From Labilibacter sediminis (GTDB taxonomy: Bacteria > Bacteroidota > Bacteroidia > Bacteroidales > Marinilabiliaceae): a stretch of DNA of 64,000 nucleotides. The notes beneath the pieces are model-generated. The model was given only the letters and a program-made list of their open reading frames with translations. It was not told the origin of the DNA and searched no databases. The stretch is taken from contig NZ_VCHY01000014.1 of assembly GCF_005877885.1 (NCBI RefSeq), positions 1 through 64,000 of the forward strand. Reading direction: 5' to 3'. Below are positions 62,501-64,000 of this stretch, one piece after another. Position 1 is the first letter of the stretch, and each line of letters starts with the position of its first letter. Both the position numbers and the translations under genes were made by a program.

Positions 62501-63862
62501 TTATTTTATTTTACTTCCTCTATTTACCATTTCTTCATCTTTCCTTAAGGAATGTTTTAATAGATAAAATCCTGCCACACCCGCTATGATTGATCCAACA
62601 AAAATTCCCACTTTGGCTTGATTTAAAAATTCACTTGAATAAGCAAGGCTAGCTATAAAAATAGACATAGTAAAACCTATACCACCCAATAAACCAAGTC
62701 CGGCGAAAGAAAGCCAGGAAGATCCTTTAGGTTTTATGGCAAACCCAAGACGAACAGCCAGCCAGGAAAATAGAGTAATTCCGATTACCTTACCAAATAC
62801 AAGACTAAATGCAATAGCAAAAGAAACCATGGTAAACACTTCAGTACCCTCTCCACCACTTAAATATACACCAGCATTAGCTAAGGCAAACACGGGTAAA
62901 ACAAATATACTAATAAAACCATGAAATTGGTGTTCGATGTATTGAAGCGGACTGCGTACTTTTTTTACTGCATATTCTATTTCATCTACAGAATGAAGTT
63001 GTTCATCAGTTAAAACAATTTCATGTGCATTTTTCGGTATGTTACTAAAGTGTTTTAATCCCTTGTTTATCCTTGGTAAAAAATTATCAATATGCACCTT
63101 AGGTCTGGCAGGTATGGTAAACGCAATTAGAACACCTGCAATGGTGGCATGTAATCCACTTCCCGGACCGTCAACACCTGATTCAAGGAATAAGTACCAG
63201 ATGATAAAGCCTAAGAAGGTATATATTTTTAAATCCTGAATGTTTTTAAGGTTAGCAAAAACTAGTATTAAAAGTAATACCAGTGCAATAATAAGATATG
63301 TCCATTGTAATTCTCCGCCGTAAAATAGCGCAATAACCAGCACAGCACCTAAATCATCAACAATTGCCAATGCAGTTAAAAATACTTTTAAACTTAAAGG
63401 AACTCTTTTTCCAAGCATACCTAGTATACCTAATGAAAAAGCTATGTCAGTAGCCATTGGAATACCCCATCCACTATTTGCTTCACCTTTTAATCCAAAA
63501 GAGAAGAATAAAATGATAGGAATGACCATTCCTCCAATAGCTGCAAATATTGGAAGAGAGGCTTGTTTAAAAGAACTTAATTCACCGGCAAGGAATTCCC
63601 GTTTGATCTCCAATCCTACTACAAAGAAGAATATGGCCATTAATCCATCATTGATCCAATGATGCCAGCTCATTTTAAGGTGAAACATATTTACATCAAT
63701 AGCCAATACATCGTGCCAGGTATGCTCGTAAAAATGATGCCCTACATTGGCCCAAACTACAGCAATAAAAGTTGCGATCATTAAGAGCGCACTTCCACTG
63801 GTAATGGCTTTAAAAAACCTTTGGAAATAGCTCTTGCTTTTTACATTTTCTACATTAGTCAT
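62501..63862 (-). CDS. nhaA: Na+/H+ antiporter NhaA
   Basis: Exports Na+ or Li+ in exchange for protons at the inner membrane. The 453 residues contain about 12 helices. WHHWINDGLMAIFFFVVGLE (start of helix II), GWGIPMATDIAFSLGILGML and the ion-binding pair in LTALAIVDDLGAVLVIALFY (Asp-Asp) are all intact. Such antiporters fit a marine or saline habitat, though they occur elsewhere too. It lies 30 bases downstream of a nucleotidyltransferase gene on the same strand. Confidence 0.96.
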   Translation of the reverse strand: MTNVENVKSKSYFQRFFKAITSGSALLMIATFIAVVWANVGHHFYEHTWHDVLAIDVNMFHLKMSWHHWINDGLMAIFFFVVGLEIKREFLAGELSSFKQASLPIFAAIGGMVIPIILFFSFGLKGEANSGWGIPMATDIAFSLGILGMLGKRVPLSLKVFLTALAIVDDLGAVLVIALFYGGELQWTYLIIALVLLLILVFANLKNIQDLKIYTFLGFIIWYLFLESGVDGPGSGLHATIAGVLIAFTIPARPKVHIDNFLPRINKGLKHFSNIPKNAHEIVLTDEQLHSVDEIEYAVKKVRSPLQYIEHQFHGFISIFVLPVFALANAGVYLSGGEGTEVFTMVSFAIAFSLVFGKVIGITLFSWLAVRLGFAIKPKGSSWLSFAGLGLLGGIGFTMSIFIASLAYSSEFLNQAKVGIFVGSIIAGVAGFYLLKHSLRKDEEMVNRGSKIK

Positions 63863-63892
63863 TTTGTATGTAATTATTTATCAATTATTGTT

Positions 63893-64000
63893 CTACTTAA
63901 TATTTTCATAAAATTTATTGGCTTCTGCTAATTTTTCCGGTGTCCCTATATCAAACCAGTGTTCATTCCAGTCTTTCCATCCGTAAATAGCATTCGTGCC
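63893..64000 (-). CDS. C-terminal end of a nucleotidyltransferase (partial)
   Basis: On the minus strand a frame open at the window edge gives 35 residues ending at TAG (63893-63895). The text includes YGWKDWNEHWFDIGTPEKLA, which matches the end of sugar-phosphate nucleotidyltransferases (GlmU/RfbA-like, for example MurNAc-1-phosphate uridylyltransferase), where a 'WFDIGTPE' motif precedes the last helix. The rest lies beyond base 64000. It is upstream of nhaA with a 30-base gap, so the two may be co-transcribed. Confidence 0.8.
   Translation of the reverse strand, partial: GTNAIYGWKDWNEHWFDIGTPEKLAEANKFYENIK

Overview
This is an AT-rich chromosomal segment of a Bacteroidota bacterium, most likely a marine or sediment lineage near Marinilabiliales/Bacteroidales. 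The evidence is a set of families largely restricted to that phylum (DUF6787, DUF4293, DUF5606, DUF3276/PUR, DUF5020, Porin_10, fused FeoA-FeoB, the long NusB, the Bacteroidota-type 2-oxoglutarate dehydrogenase E1), the -7 promoter motif TAnnTTTG ahead of several genes, and the lack of obvious Shine-Dalgarno sequences. No rRNA, tRNA or CRISPR array was seen.

Layout. 1-4121: end of an unknown gene, a QueG-like iron-sulfur protein, a large interrupted inverted repeat, then a group II intron with its reverse transcriptase/maturase, followed by repeat-rich non-coding DNA. 4122-11979: a minus-strand heme cluster in transcription order hemA-hemC-hemD-hemB-hemL-hemE-(DUF6787)-hemF, covering glutamyl-tRNA to protoporphyrinogen IX. 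12079-28313: housekeeping genes (DUF349 protein, trmD, AddB-like nuclease, sucAB, DUF4293, TPR protein, nucleoside phosphorylase, SirB1-like protein, pepD). 28365-31321: an ArsR-controlled operon with an ArsE-like thioredoxin, ArsF-like lipoprotein, ArsG-like exporter and ArsP-type permease; two matching 18-bp operators lie in it. 31412-34020: an accessory stretch with a dead mtfA gene split by a 267-bp MITE-like element, a structured 380-bp repeat, and a 21-bp-period minisatellite. 34021-39968: a minus-strand metal cluster (feoAB, FeoB-associated protein, Cys/His-rich protein, TonB receptor, HMA protein). 40203-64000: mostly housekeeping (thiamine-binding protein, PUR protein, nusB, DUF1573, yajC, ybbR, coaE, DnaJ/TerB protein, DUF5606), a second MITE-like element, MATE exporter, GtrA, purine permease with a DUF5020 channel, Porin_10, mltF, Nudix, pyrG, yidC, lipid kinase, PAP2, small HTH protein, nhaA and the tail of a nucleotidyltransferase.

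The most unusual material is non-coding: (i) mtfA with three visible lesions, where removing the element plus one copy of its 3-bp target duplication restores the reading frame; (ii) two further elements with ACCCG termini and 3-bp duplications; (iii) a leader of about 100 bases shared by two unrelated genes 5.5 kb apart; (iv) paired ArsR operators; (v) a minisatellite whose 21-bp phase holds over 12 periods. I found no convincing new protein-based defence or signalling system.
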